Origin: Bacteroidales bacterium
GTDB lineage: Bacteria; Bacteroidota; Bacteroidia; Bacteroidales; UBA4417
Direction: 5' to 3'
Assembly (NCBI GenBank): GCA_016707705.1
Contig: JADJHD010000004.1
Coordinates: 62,001 to 126,000, forward strand
DNA: 64,000 nucleotides
Shown in pieces: positions 35,446 to 44,625 of the stretch (its first letter is position 1; every line of letters begins with the position of its first letter). A program made the translations under genes and the position numbers. The notes below the pieces were generated by a model that ran no database searches, was not told the origin of the DNA, and worked only from the letters and a program-made list of their open reading frames with translations.

Positions 35446-35944
35446 AGGTATTATTGGTTTTGTTGTTTATGCGGGTATAGTTGTTAGTAGTTTAGTTGTT
35501 AGTTGCTAGTGTTCGGGGTTTGAGGTTCGGAGTTACAAAAGGGGAGATTTGTGCAAGGAGGAGTTGTTAGTAGTTTAGTTGTTAGTTGCTAGTGTTCGGG
35601 GTTTGAGGTTCAAGGTTAGAGGTAGGTAGTTTTGTCTTTTTTTCGCCAGTGTTCAACGTCCGGACTCCGTGCTAGGTATCTCCCATCTCCCAATCTCCCA
35701 ATCTCCCTATCTCCCTATCTCTCTATCTCTCTATCTCTCTATCTCTCTATCTCTCTATCTCTCTATCTCCACATCCCGCATCTCCACATCTCCCCATCTC
35801 CCCATCTCCCCATCTCATTGTCTCCCAGTCTCCCCAGTCTCCCCGTCTCATTGTCCCCCAGTCTCCTTGTCCCAATGTCGCCTCGTCAACTCAAACAACT
35901 CAAAAATCTCGTTCTACAAATATAAACTCTTTGTCGAAGATGCA
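35446..35944. repeat. Repeat island: duplicated 50-mer and ATCTCYCT octamer tract
   Basis: No gene. Two identical 50-bp copies (35479-35528 and 35562-35611, 83 bp apart) start AGTTGTTAGTAGTTTAG and end GGGGTTTGAGGTTC. From about 35680 to 35830 the sequence is an octamer repeat drifting from ATCTCCCA to ATCTCCCT to ATCTCTCT to ATCTCCCC. Related GTTGTTAG sequence lies at 19163-19196. Open frames through the octamer tract are periodic Ser/Leu/Tyr peptides and are not credible genes. Confidence 0.85.
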
Positions 35945-36517
35945 TCACTTAGGGCCGAGCTTTTCACCTTTTTCAAGCAGGGCTATAGATTCAGCCATCC
36001 GCTTTTGACGAGTCTCAGGGCGTTTAGCTTCAGTGACGTATTGCAGGTACTGTTTTCTGTGCGATGCCGGGAGTTTGCTGAACGACTCAGCAGCCACCGG
36101 AAAGGCTTGTAAAGCCTGTTGCCATTCCGTGATATTGGATTCCGATAAAACCCGGTTCACAGAGCTGCCTTCTCCAGGTATCCATCTATCCTGAAAACGC
36201 AATCCCGAAGCATGCATTTTTCCTTCTTCCCTGAGTTTCAGTGCAAGATTGATGTTCACTTCCGACCAGTTGCCATTTGGCCGCCTGGGAGTAAACCTTT
36301 GTATGTATTTTTCATCATCAATACTGTTCACTCTTCCATCGATCCATCCAAAACACAGGGCCTCTTCCAGTGCTTCACGATAGTAAATTGATGGCTTTGC
36401 TGTATGTTTCTTGTAATAGATGATCCAGAACTCACTGACAGAATCATGGTTCTTTTCAAGCCATACACGCCAGGCTTTCTGATCGACAAAATAGGAGGAT
36501 TGAGCAGGAATTTCCAT
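35945..36517 (-). CDS. YdeI/OmpD-associated family protein
   Basis: A protein of about 190 residues from the ATG at 36517 (MEIPAQSS), which lies 2 bp after the stop of the upstream peptidase gene; a 16-residue longer form from 36565 would overlap that gene. It carries the family blocks WRVWLEKNHD, EFWIIYYKK, EALCFGWIDGRV, RFTPRRPNGNWSEVN and the C-terminal RPETRQKRMAESIALL. This family includes bacteriocin-resistance and OmpD-associated proteins in enteric bacteria; the biochemical role is unknown. Its position suggests cotranscription with the S37-like peptidase gene, but no functional link is apparent. Confidence 0.85.
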   Translation of the reverse strand: MEIPAQSSYFVDQKAWRVWLEKNHDSVSEFWIIYYKKHTAKPSIYYREALEEALCFGWIDGRVNSIDDEKYIQRFTPRRPNGNWSEVNINLALKLREEGKMHASGLRFQDRWIPGEGSSVNRVLSESNITEWQQALQAFPVAAESFSKLPASHRKQYLQYVTEAKRPETRQKRMAESIALLEKGEKLGPK

Positions 36518-36519
36518 TT

Positions 36520-37827
36520 TTACTTGCCTTGTTCGGAGTTGATGTTCACTGGCATGCCCAGCCATTTTTCAAGAGCCTTGTCAACTTCTTCCTGTTGGGT
36601 GGGATCCAGGCTTCTGATTACCGCTCCATGTGTTCCTCCCTTGAGAACCTCTTTCAGGCTTTTGCTTCCGGGTTTAACAATTGCCCCTGTTGCACCCCAT
36701 GGATCACACTCTCCATAAATGAAGATCATGTTCTCCGGATCAGACTTCATGAATTTTTTAAGTTTCCTGATATAGGAAGGATCCCATTTAGCATTGGAAC
36801 TCACCGGCACAAAAGCTGAGTTTGAGTAATCCTTATGCTTTAGGTATCTGCGGAATGGCCACTCATTGTATTCATAATATCCAAGCTGGGTATAGAATTG
36901 GTAATTGGCAGGTGCAAAGGCATCCGCAGATTCTGTATACCAGTAAGGATTAACAATTCGGACAAGGAAGCGAACCATTTTCTCAGGTCCGGCAGTTTTC
37001 ACATCCGGCAGAACAGAACAATCTGCAGTATACTGCCAGAACGAAAAGGGAAACTCAAGCACTGAATAGTCAAAGGCGGATTCCGAATCCATAATCTTGA
37101 ATGAATATCCCTGCTGCTTGCACATGGCTTCGTAAAGGGGAAGTGTCTTGCTCTTGTTCTGAAGAAGGTAATCCTGGATCTGTTTGATATGATCCCTGCA
37201 TTCTTCAGTCCCTACTTTTTTGAAATGCTTGTCGATACGCTTGTCCAGCTTCCGGTAATTGACAGGTGCTACATAAGGAATGCTTGCATCTACATCATCC
37301 GGATAATAAACCTTGTATTCTATGGTTGTTTGTCCGCCTTTACTCACGCCTGTTGTGACCCATTTTCCTTTATAAATTTCTCCGAATAACAGACGAATTG
37401 CATGGTAGTCTCCTGCATCCTGCTCTGCTGTGAGGAATTCCCATTTCATTTCCTTTGGTACAGAAGCTCCGAAGAATCTGTGCTCTACATAAATCTGATT
37501 GGCACCCAAAATATCTGCCGGTTCATCCACCAGAAAACCATTCATCCATTCAACTCCGTAACCTTCTGTTTCCATAACTGTTGGCCTGTCGTATCCGCGG
37601 TGGCCCACAAATATCCTCTGAAGGAATTTCTCACCTTCAGGGTTTTTATGATCAAGAGGCTGTGGCAGCATTACTGTGTAATATTCACTCCAGACTGATG
37701 AGTCTGATTTAACCACTTCTGCACCGGGAATGGCTTTGAGGAATTTGTATAGCTGGCTCTCCTGTGCATTCAGGGAAAGGCTGATAAGTAGCAGGTAAAT
37801 CAGGCTGATGAGGGATAAGCGTTTCAT
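36520..37827 (-). CDS. Exported S37 (PS-10)-like serine aminopeptidase
   Basis: A 435-residue exported serine peptidase with signal peptide MKRLSLISLIYLLLISLSLNAQ. The fold is an alpha/beta hydrolase: LPQPLDHKNPEG and QRIFVGHRGYDRP at the front, QIYVEHRFFGAS, the nucleophile elbow TGVSKGGQT (Ser near residue 162), IYGECDPWGATGA (Asp) and GGTHGAVI (His). This pattern matches PS-10/S37 tripeptidyl aminopeptidases known from Streptomyces and Bacteroides. It probably trims peptides in the periplasm. A good promoter lies at 37854-37884. The YdeI-like gene follows 2 bp after its stop. Confidence 0.9.
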   Translation of the reverse strand: MKRLSLISLIYLLLISLSLNAQESQLYKFLKAIPGAEVVKSDSSVWSEYYTVMLPQPLDHKNPEGEKFLQRIFVGHRGYDRPTVMETEGYGVEWMNGFLVDEPADILGANQIYVEHRFFGASVPKEMKWEFLTAEQDAGDYHAIRLLFGEIYKGKWVTTGVSKGGQTTIEYKVYYPDDVDASIPYVAPVNYRKLDKRIDKHFKKVGTEECRDHIKQIQDYLLQNKSKTLPLYEAMCKQQGYSFKIMDSESAFDYSVLEFPFSFWQYTADCSVLPDVKTAGPEKMVRFLVRIVNPYWYTESADAFAPANYQFYTQLGYYEYNEWPFRRYLKHKDYSNSAFVPVSSNAKWDPSYIRKLKKFMKSDPENMIFIYGECDPWGATGAIVKPGSKSLKEVLKGGTHGAVIRSLDPTQQEEVDKALEKWLGMPVNINSEQGK

Positions 37828-38156
37828 AGGCAGAGGTGTTCAGTGTGGTTTAGCAAATGTACCGATTTCAGGTAATTATTGAAATCAGGGGAAACCCGGG
37901 AGCTAAATTTTTTAGAAAATTTCACTCTTTGTTGAAGAAGATGCTTGCCTCAGAAATCCTGGATTAATTAAGTTGTTAAATTTCAGATATATGTGAGGAT
38001 TGTTTTGTTACACGGAGGAACACAGAGGAGCACAGAGGAGTCGGTTTTTTGATATGAATCAACTAAAGTGTCGAGCCTTTCGAAAAGTTTAAATTCCCAA
38101 GTTTACTGCAATGAATCTTGCTGGGCAATCCTTATTTTTGCGTAAAATTCCTTCCT
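37828..38156. other. Divergent spacer with promoter elements and a short repeat
   Basis: Contains the promoter of the S37-like gene (37854-37884), a CACGGAGGAACACAGAGGAG repeat-like stretch at 38013-38042, and a TATTTTTG -7-like element at 38133-38140 ahead of the HD gene. The remainder shows nothing notable. Confidence 0.6.
37854..37884 (-). promoter_or_regulatory. Putative promoter of the S37-like peptidase gene
   Basis: On the minus strand TTTC, a 19-bp spacer, then TACATTTG (37861-37854), 27 bp before the ATG. One mismatch to the TTTG-N19-TAnnTTTG consensus. Confidence 0.5.
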
Positions 38157-38717
38157 ATGATTCTCCCCCGCGAACAGGCGCTTGCATTGTTACATCAGCA
38201 TGTTAAAAATGAGAAAATGATCAGCCATTGCCTGGCTTCAGAAGCTGTTCTTCGCGCACTAGCTGTTAAATTCGGTGAGAATCCTGAACAATGGGGACAG
38301 GCTGGATTGCTCCATGATCTGGATGTGGAAGCTACCAATGCCGATGCTTACATTCATGGTCCGGAAGGCGCCAGATGGCTTGCAGAAATGGGTGTGGATG
38401 CCGGGATTGTTGATGCGATCGCCATGCACAACGAAGTTGCAGCCGGAAAAGAAAGAAGCACCCTGTTTCAGCATGCCCTTGCTGCCGGGGAAACCATAAC
38501 CGGATTGATTACTGCCACCACCTATGTTTACCCCGATCGTAAAGTGGCTTCCGTGCAGCCTAAGTCAGTGGTGAAAAGAATGAAGGAGAAGGCTTTCGCC
38601 GCTTCCGTCAAAAGGGAAAATATCATGGAATGTGAACTTATTGGCATTCCAATTGCAGAATTCGCCGCTCTTTCCATTGCAGCAATGACTGGTGTTGCTG
38701 ACGAAATCGGACTATAA
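38157..38717 (+). CDS. HD-domain phosphohydrolase
   Basis: A 186-residue HD-superfamily protein starting at the ATG 38157 (MILPREQALALLHQHVK); an in-frame TTG at 38118 lies within the probable promoter. HD ligands: His24 in MISHCLAS, His53-Asp54 in GLLHDLD, and a further MHNE near 83 and D near 127. Members hydrolyse phosphate esters of nucleotides or other small molecules; the substrate is not known. The C-terminal half is helical with PKSVVKRMKEKAFAASV. It is the first gene on the plus strand after a divergent spacer, 48 bp before the FtsB-like gene. Confidence 0.88.
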   Translation: MILPREQALALLHQHVKNEKMISHCLASEAVLRALAVKFGENPEQWGQAGLLHDLDVEATNADAYIHGPEGARWLAEMGVDAGIVDAIAMHNEVAAGKERSTLFQHALAAGETITGLITATTYVYPDRKVASVQPKSVVKRMKEKAFAASVKRENIMECELIGIPIAEFAALSIAAMTGVADEIGL

Positions 38718-38765
38718 TAACACCCTGACTTTCCCCGTTACCAACTATTAATTACCTTTGAATTT

Positions 38766-39080
38766 ATGTTCAGGAAAATATACGATAGGATTCCACGTTT
38801 CATCAGGAACAAGTACTTCCTTGTCCTGCTGGTCTTTGTAGTTTGGATGCTTTTCCTTGACAGGAACAATTTCATGTCGCAGATCGGTTTATGGTCCGAC
38901 CTTCATAAACTCCAGGAAGAGAAAAAGTTTTATCTGGATGAAACTGCCAAGGATAGCGTTGCCTATTACAAACTGATGAACGATTCAATTGAGGCAGAAA
39001 AAATAGGAAGGGAGAAATACATGATGAAGCGCGACAGCGAGGATATCTTCCTGGTTGTCAAAAAACCAAAGGTCAAATAA
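38766..39080 (+). CDS. FtsB/DivIC-like septum formation initiator
   Basis: A 104-residue bitopic membrane protein. A short basic N-terminus (FRKIYDRIPRFIRNKY) is followed by one transmembrane helix (about 18-34, FLVLLVFVVWMLF), then DRNNFMSQ and a coiled coil (about 42-90) ending EDIFLVV, the C-terminal strand that binds FtsL-like partners. The hallmark of FtsB/DivIC proteins is exactly this layout, and the length fits. It should act in the divisome with FtsQ and FtsL to activate septal peptidoglycan synthesis. It lies between the HD gene and the DUF4468 gene, with short spacing. Confidence 0.85.
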   Translation: MFRKIYDRIPRFIRNKYFLVLLVFVVWMLFLDRNNFMSQIGLWSDLHKLQEEKKFYLDETAKDSVAYYKLMNDSIEAEKIGREKYMMKRDSEDIFLVVKKPKVK

Positions 39081-39128
39081 TTGCGGGCATGATTTTTGCC
39101 CTGAAACGGCCTTAAAACCTTGAAACAG

Positions 39129-39671
39129 ATGAAAAGATTACTTTCAATACTGCTCTTTACACTCATTACAGCTGCTCTTGTCAGGGCTCAGGGAACCGCT
39201 CCCGCTCTTCCCATTGATGAGGATACTAAACTGATTACCTATAAGGAAGTTGTTCAGCAAGCCGGGACTAAACTTGACTTGTTTAATCGTGCTGTTGAAT
39301 GGATCAATAAAAACTATAAGAATCCTGCTGACGTTACGAAAGTCAGGAATCCTGAAACAGGCCTTATTGAACTGATTCACAGGATTGAACTCAGCTACGA
39401 TGAAAAGGGTGTCAGCCGTTCTGCCGGAATTGTTGACTATACTCTGAGGCTTGAACTGAAGGAGGGCAGATACAGGTATACCTTCACCAATTTTAATCTG
39501 AAGCAGGCTTCCAGGGTCCCTATAGAGAAATGGCTTGATAAATCGGATAAGGCTTACATTCCAGCCTGGGATAATTACCTTGCACAGGTAGATGCTTACA
39601 CTAAAACTCTTATCGAAAGCCTGAAAAAAGGCATGGAGCCACCGGCAGTCAAAAAGTCGGATGACTGGTAA
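39129..39671 (+). CDS. Exported DUF4468 domain protein
   Basis: A 180-residue exported protein: the signal peptide MKRLLSILLFTLITAALVRAQ starts at the ATG 39129; the TTG at 39120 would only add MKQ-like residues. The mature part is a DUF4468 domain (TKLDLFNRAVEWINKNYKNPADV, GIVDYTLRLELKEGRYRYTFTNF). Such proteins are common in Bacteroidota, are periplasmic, and have a small beta-rich fold; the function is not established. It ends next to the convergent phosphatase gene. The position after the FtsB-like gene suggests nothing specific. Confidence 0.85.
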   Translation: MKRLLSILLFTLITAALVRAQGTAPALPIDEDTKLITYKEVVQQAGTKLDLFNRAVEWINKNYKNPADVTKVRNPETGLIELIHRIELSYDEKGVSRSAGIVDYTLRLELKEGRYRYTFTNFNLKQASRVPIEKWLDKSDKAYIPAWDNYLAQVDAYTKTLIESLKKGMEPPAVKKSDDW

Positions 39672-39699
39672 GATAAAAATCCACTAAAATTTCAGAAGT

Positions 39700-40380
39700 T
39701 TAAAAATCCAGATTGGGCTGAACTTTCAGGTCAAGACTGTTTAATTCCAATGCCGTAAGGTTGCCATAACCCGGACGGTTCGACATATATACACCATTGT
39801 CGAGGGCAATGAAATTAAAATTTGGAGAATTCAGGCAGGTGTAAAGGAATTCAATGTCAACCGGGACATGTCCGTGGATGATCTTCTTGCCTTCAAGCTT
39901 TGCAGGATCAATTTCATATTCCCTGATGTTATCCTTCTTGAAGTTAAAGCCCGCATGAACAATCAGGTAATTGCCATAAGTGCAATAATAGGGGAGGGAC
40001 TTCAGCCAGTTTACATAAATCTCCGGAATCTGGCTCATATTTGGAACATTGAAACTCTTGAATGTTTCTTCTCCTCCAAACTTATACCATTCCTTCAGGA
40101 CTTTGCCTTTCCCAAACAATGGGAACATTCCCTTCCTCGACTCATCCTCAATCACCTTGATCATATAATCTTCATGGTTGCCTCTCAGGGTGGTTACCAT
40201 GTAACCGGCTTCCTCCAGGCCGATGATATAGTCGATAACCCCTTTGCTGTCAGGTCCGCGGTCAATCACATCCCCAAGAATATACAAGGCATCCTCTCTT
40301 TCAAGTTTGATCATTTTCTCGACCAGATACTTGAAAGTCTGAAGGCAGCCATGTATGTCGGGGATTACCCAGGTTTTCAT
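39700..40380 (-). CDS. Calcineurin-like metallophosphatase (PrpE/ApaH-related)
   Basis: A 226-residue cytosolic metallophosphatase. All metal-ligand motifs are in order: DIHGC (residues 8-12), GDVIDRGPDS (36-45), LRGNHEDYM (69-77), VHAGF (around 143) and GHVP (around 174). Similar proteins hydrolyse phosphoserine/threonine or diadenosine tetraphosphate. No membrane or signal segment. It lies downstream of gpmA on the same strand, with a 12-bp perfect hairpin in between, so it may not be in the same transcript. Confidence 0.9.
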   Translation of the reverse strand: MKTWVIPDIHGCLQTFKYLVEKMIKLEREDALYILGDVIDRGPDSKGVIDYIIGLEEAGYMVTTLRGNHEDYMIKVIEDESRKGMFPLFGKGKVLKEWYKFGGEETFKSFNVPNMSQIPEIYVNWLKSLPYYCTYGNYLIVHAGFNFKKDNIREYEIDPAKLEGKKIIHGHVPVDIEFLYTCLNSPNFNFIALDNGVYMSNRPGYGNLTALELNSLDLKVQPNLDF

Positions 40381-40453
40381 CGGCGTGAGGGTTAAAGTGC
40401 TCTTGATTAAAAAAACAGAGTGGAATTTAATTTTTCACCCTGAAGGTAATATT

Positions 40454-40491
40454 CCGGGTAATCATCGCCATTCCGGTCAATGATTACCCGG
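40454..40491. other. Hairpin between gpmA and the phosphatase gene
   Basis: Perfect 12-bp stem CCGGGTAATCAT (40454-40465) / ATGATTACCCGG (40480-40491) with a 14-base loop. It is 20 bp beyond the gpmA stop on the minus strand but has no T run on either side, so it may act as a weak terminator or processing site. Confidence 0.55.
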
Positions 40492-40511
40492 AGTTTTCAG
40501 GCAAAGCCTGC

Positions 40512-41258
40512 TTATTTTTTAGACTTACCCTGATTGGCAACTTCTTCCATAAGTTTCCTGATAACTTCAGGATCACCAAGGAAATAATCCTTTAGCAGGT
40601 TAAGGTCATTGTCAAATTCAAAAACGTAAGGAATACCTGTTGGAAGGTTAAGGCTTACAATATCTTCATCACTGATATTCTTCAGGACTTTGATGACGGC
40701 ACGAAGACTGTTTCCGTGCGCTGCAACCAGAACCTGGTCTTCTTTTTTAAGGGATTCCCTGATTTCAGTTTCCCAATAAGGAATCATCCTGTCAACAGTT
40801 TCTTTCAGGGATTCAGTAATGGGTGCATCATTTCCTATAGCCTTGTATTTAGGATCAAGTCTGGGATTACGTGAATCGTCATCTGCAAGTGGTGCAGGTG
40901 GAACGTCGTAGCTTCTGCGCCATACCAGTACCTGTGCATCACCATATTTTTCGGCAGTTTCTGCTTTGTTGAGTCCCTGAAGGTTTCCGTAATGCTTTTC
41001 ATTCAATCTCCAGCTTTTCAAAACCGGAATCCACATCTGATCCATTTCTTCAAGAATGAAGTTCAGGGTTTTGATGGCACGTTTCAGATAGGATGTATAG
41101 GCCACTCCAAAATTGAAACCGTTTTCCCTTAATACTTTACCTGCCTCATGGGCTTCATTAATGCCTCTTTCAGAAAGATCAACATCAGTCCAGCCGGTAA
41201 AACGGTTTTCTTTATTCCACACACTTTCACCATGACGGACTAAAACAAGCTTTTTCAT
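40512..41258 (-). CDS. gpmA: 2,3-bisphosphoglycerate-dependent phosphoglycerate mutase
   Basis: Glycolytic and gluconeogenic enzyme that interconverts 3- and 2-phosphoglycerate. The histidine-phosphatase motif VRHGESVWN (residues 7-15), FTGWTDVDLSERG, RLNEKHYGNLQGLNKAE and AAHGNSLRAVIK near 185 are present, and the 248-residue length fits the dPGM class. It lies alone between the phosphatase and the deacetylase, in a divergent arrangement with the latter. A CAAAAGTA (minus-strand TACTTTTG) at 41317-41324 may be the promoter -7 element, without a clear -33. Confidence 0.96.
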   Translation of the reverse strand: MKKLVLVRHGESVWNKENRFTGWTDVDLSERGINEAHEAGKVLRENGFNFGVAYTSYLKRAIKTLNFILEEMDQMWIPVLKSWRLNEKHYGNLQGLNKAETAEKYGDAQVLVWRRSYDVPPAPLADDDSRNPRLDPKYKAIGNDAPITESLKETVDRMIPYWETEIRESLKKEDQVLVAAHGNSLRAVIKVLKNISDEDIVSLNLPTGIPYVFEFDNDLNLLKDYFLGDPEVIRKLMEEVANQGKSKK

Positions 41259-41437
41259 ATCAAATGTTGTTAATGTTTATTACTTAAACCTGTAAAAGGT
41301 TATTGTTTTCAGGCTGCAAAAGTACTTTTTTTCATGCAATGATGCATGATATGTAGTCTTGAAAGATGAATCCGGACGGCTATTCATGAAAAAGACCTAC
41401 ATTCGCCAAGTCCAATACAGTTAATCCCTTCTTTTCC

Positions 41438-42048
41438 ATGTACCTTAGTTCAGTGCCTCTTTTCCTGCGCCGCGTCCTTCCATCGAATCTGGAATGGGAA
41501 GGCCCTTCGGGAGGGAGATCACTATACCTTACGTTTGATGATGGCCCAATTCCTGAAGTTACGCCATGGGTTCTCGAGACTTTGGACAAGTACAATATCA
41601 GGGCAACTTTCTTTTGCGTTGGCGATAATGTTGGAAAGTATCCTGAAGTTTATGCCGAAGTCCTGAAACACGGCCATGTAACAGGCAATCACACCTTCAA
41701 TCATTTGCAGGCATGGAGAAATTCCAGGGATTACTATCTGGAGAATATTAAAAAATGCAGTGATCTCGTGGACAGCAAACTATTCAGGCCGCCTCACGGA
41801 CAAATCACTCCATCACTGGCCAGGACCTTGGGCGAACATTACAGATTGATTATGTGGTCGGCGCTGAGCAGGGATTTTGATCAGGGGCTGTCGGCATATA
41901 AATGTCTCAAAACACCATGTATCAGACATCTCCGGGAAGTATCATCGTTTTTCATGATAGCATCAAAGCATGGAAGCGATTGGAATATGCACTGCCCAGG
42001 TATCTGGAAGCTTGCCTTGAACAGGGATATAATTTCAAAACCCTGTAG
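41438..42048 (+). CDS. Polysaccharide deacetylase (NodB domain), single-base frameshift
   Basis: NodB-type carbohydrate esterase: TFDDGP (about residues 31-36), NHTFNH for the metal His pair (about 87-92), RPPHGQ, and, in the shifted frame, SIIVFHDS. The frame as written stops at 42082 with a foreign-looking tail after residue 158 (TPCIRHLREV...). After the four A bases at 41909-41912 the other frame reads NTMYQTSPGSIIVFHDSIKA and ends at a TAG at 42046-42048, with proper homology. One extra A would restore a ~204-residue enzyme. It likely removes N-acetyl groups from a surface or cell-wall polysaccharide; there is no signal peptide. Confidence 0.83.
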
Positions 42049-42097
42049 AATTCGATTCCTTCTGTTTCGACCCTTTGAGTAAAGCATTTCCACAATC

Positions 42098-44051
42098 CTA
42101 TTTCTGAACTATAAATTTCCTGCTAACCAGGAAATCGCGGCTTCTTGTCGTTAGTATATAGATCCCGGGTTTCAATCCGGGGATATCAAGAACCAATCTG
42201 TTCTGGCTGTTTTCATTCATTACAAAAGGAATGGCTTGTCCTGTCAGGTTGCTGACCTGCACTTTTTCCAGGGATCCCAGGTTATGGGTAGCTATTAGCT
42301 TATCCTGAACCGGATTTGGGGAGATCACAAATCCTTTACCGGCAGGAAGTTCATCGCGGCCTAGAGCAACCTGATTATTGGCTGTGATCAACTGGTAGTC
42401 CGGGTCAAAGTGAACAGAATCAATAACAAATCCCGGGTTAACGACGAAGGCTTCTCCGGAAAAACTGTTATCAAAAACCATGAGGCTGTCGCGGCCTTCT
42501 CCATAAAATTTAAGGGGAACAGGCAATTTGAAGAATTCAACTGAAGGGTCCGATTGGGTTTGTTTCAAAGTCACCAGGGTTGATTTTTGTTCATCCTGGA
42601 AATAGGTTACCTGATAACTTGGATATCCTTCCTTATAAATCCAGTCATCGAAATACTGAACCAAATTCATGCCTGATGCGGCTTCCATATGTTCCCTGTA
42701 TTGTGATGTCATGGCAAAGCCAAACCGTAGAGCCGGATCTTCAATATAGGAACGCATTCCTTCAAAAAAGGCATTATCTCCCAGAATCCACCGCAACTGA
42801 TGTAGTACCATTCCGCCTTTACTGTACGAAAGGCGGGAATCGAAAATTCTGTTAACGTCAGTGGTATCAGTGCAATATACCGATCCGTCAGGGAAATAAG
42901 TGACCCAGGAAATGTTCTGTTTTTTCCAGATTGGCCAATAGTCATTTGGATGTAATTTTTCATACATCAGTCCGGCGCAATAGGTGGCAAAGCCCTCGTT
43001 CAGCCATATGTCGTGCCAGGAGCCGCAGGTAACAAGATCGCCAAACCATTGGTGTGCCAGTTCATGCGAGTATTTCAATGTTATAGGCTCCCTGTCCGAT
43101 GAAAGTCATGGTTTGGTGCTCCATTCCACCACCCCAGCCAAACTCCGCATGTCCATACTTTTCATGTTCATAGGGGTAATTCCCGAATAAAGTCCCGTAA
43201 AGCTCATATACCGGCATCAGCAGGGCTGTTTGAGTCGAATTAAAAGCTGAATCCTCAGGATAGGAATAGTTGACAATAGGAAAATTGCCACCAGGACCAT
43301 TGAATTGTTGGGTTGATACGGAGTAATTGGTTACTGCAATAGCAATCAGATAACTTGCAATCGGATATCTGTGTTTCCAATGAGTTAAATTAAGATTGGG
43401 ACCATAGGCTGATTCTCCCATCATCAGTCCGTTGGAAGCAACCCGATATGCCTTTGGTGCAGCAACAAAAACATCTATTGAGTCAATTTTATCAGTAAGG
43501 TCATTCTTTGAAGGCCACCAGTCGCTGCAGCCATAGGGTTCGGAGAGTGTCCAGAGAGCCGGAATCCCATTGTGAAGACCAGTTCCAAAGGAGCCAAAGC
43601 CTGAACCCGGTGGATTTCCGTGATAATATACAGTAACTGAATCCAGATGCCCCTGAGGTATTATTTCTCCAAAGGAGATGGTAATCAGGTTGGATGTGTG
43701 ATTAACTCCTACATGAAAACCTCTGTGAAAGGCTGAGTCTGCCACCATTTCCGGAGCTAACTCAAACTGAATGGATGACATTCCGGAGGTTGTCGGAACA
43801 TAATAGGAAGTTATTGATCCGCGGATTGCATTTTGCGCAGGGTCAACCAACCATTGTAACCGGTGGTACTTAAGGTCGTAATTGTTGAGAAGATTACTGC
43901 TATGGGGCTTCATGACCTTCATATAGTTTGACTTCTCGGAAGCGGAAATCAATCCGATAGTATCAGGCAACGTTGCTTTTTGTGCATGAATGGCAGTAAT
44001 CAGGGCAAAATATGTGAGTAGAGTTAGCAGAGTTCTGGTACAGGTTTTCAT
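42098..44051 (-). CDS. T9SS-secreted M1 family aminopeptidase, single-base frameshift
   Basis: Starts at the ATG 44051 with signal peptide MKTCTRTLLTLLTYFALITA (an earlier in-frame start at 44099 is less likely). The N-terminal half shows WPSKND and GGGMEHQTM (M1 substrate motif). The frame then breaks between about 43063 and 43092, stopping at 43062; the other frame carries HELAHQWFGD and WLNEG, the zinc-binding HExxH-x18-E, and continues to 42098. Either one extra A or one extra G accounts for it. The C-terminus (ISPNPVQDKLIATHN, GIYILTTRSRDFLVSRKFIV) is a T9SS type A sorting domain, so the peptidase should be secreted to the surface. Catalytic residues are all intact after correction. Confidence 0.86.
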
Positions 44052-44156
44052 AGCAATGGATTTTACTGTAAAATTACTGTGAATTGAGGGATAAATCAAG
44101 CTTATAGACTATTGTAGCAAGTTGGATATCCTTTTCAATAATAAACAGCTGATTTC

Positions 44157-44164
44157 TATCTTTG
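44157..44164 (+). promoter_or_regulatory. Putative -7 promoter element, zinc-ribbon gene
   Basis: TATCTTTG 20 bp before the ATG at 44185, with a TTTTC at 44132-44136 as a possible -33 about 20 bp upstream. Confidence 0.4.
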
Positions 44165-44184
44165 TTGAAAATACAAGCACTTCC

Positions 44185-44448
44185 ATGGATAAGCCGAATA
44201 AGTTTTGCCAATCGTGTGGCATGCCGATGACAAAGGATGAAAAGGGAGGTGGAACCAATGCTGATGGCAGTAAGAGTTTGCTTTACTGCTCCTATTGTTA
44301 TAGCGAGGGTGCTTTCACCCGGCCCGATTTTACCGTTTCTGATATGAAGACTTTGGTGAAATCAAAGCTGAAAGAGATGGGATTTCCCGGTTTCATGGCC
44401 TGGTTTTTTACCTTGAATATTGGCGGGCTAAAGCGTTGGAAAGAATAA
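44185..44448 (+). CDS. Small zinc-ribbon protein
   Basis: An 87-residue protein starting at ATG 44185 (MDKPNKFCQSCGMPM), with the zinc-binding pairs CxxC (CQSC, residues 8-11) and CSYC (35-38). The middle reads DEKGGGTNADGSKS and the C-terminus is FPGFMAWFFTLNIGGLKRW. This is the putative zinc-ribbon family often annotated only by that label. An upstream in-frame start (44122) would lie in the promoter region. No further function is supported; the gene sits between the M1 peptidase and nadE-like genes with a promoter of its own. Confidence 0.85.
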   Translation: MDKPNKFCQSCGMPMTKDEKGGGTNADGSKSLLYCSYCYSEGAFTRPDFTVSDMKTLVKSKLKEMGFPGFMAWFFTLNIGGLKRWKE

Positions 44449-44625
44449 TTCACAGAATTCCTATCTTTGCTTTTGGTACAGTTCCCAATCAATCCTGAAT
44501 TTCAGGACCTGAAACAGATGTGGAATATCCAATTAAGAAAATCTTTGCCCAGCTTTAAGCCGAGGTCTATTTATTAAGAACATTGCAGCAAACTTGTAAG
44601 CCAACTGCAAAATAAAATTAGCTTA

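Noticed and set aside
35632..36112. Open frames rich in Ser, Leu, Tyr and Pro on the plus strand
   Set aside because: They are translations of the ATCTCYCT octamer tract and of the antisense of the YdeI-like gene.
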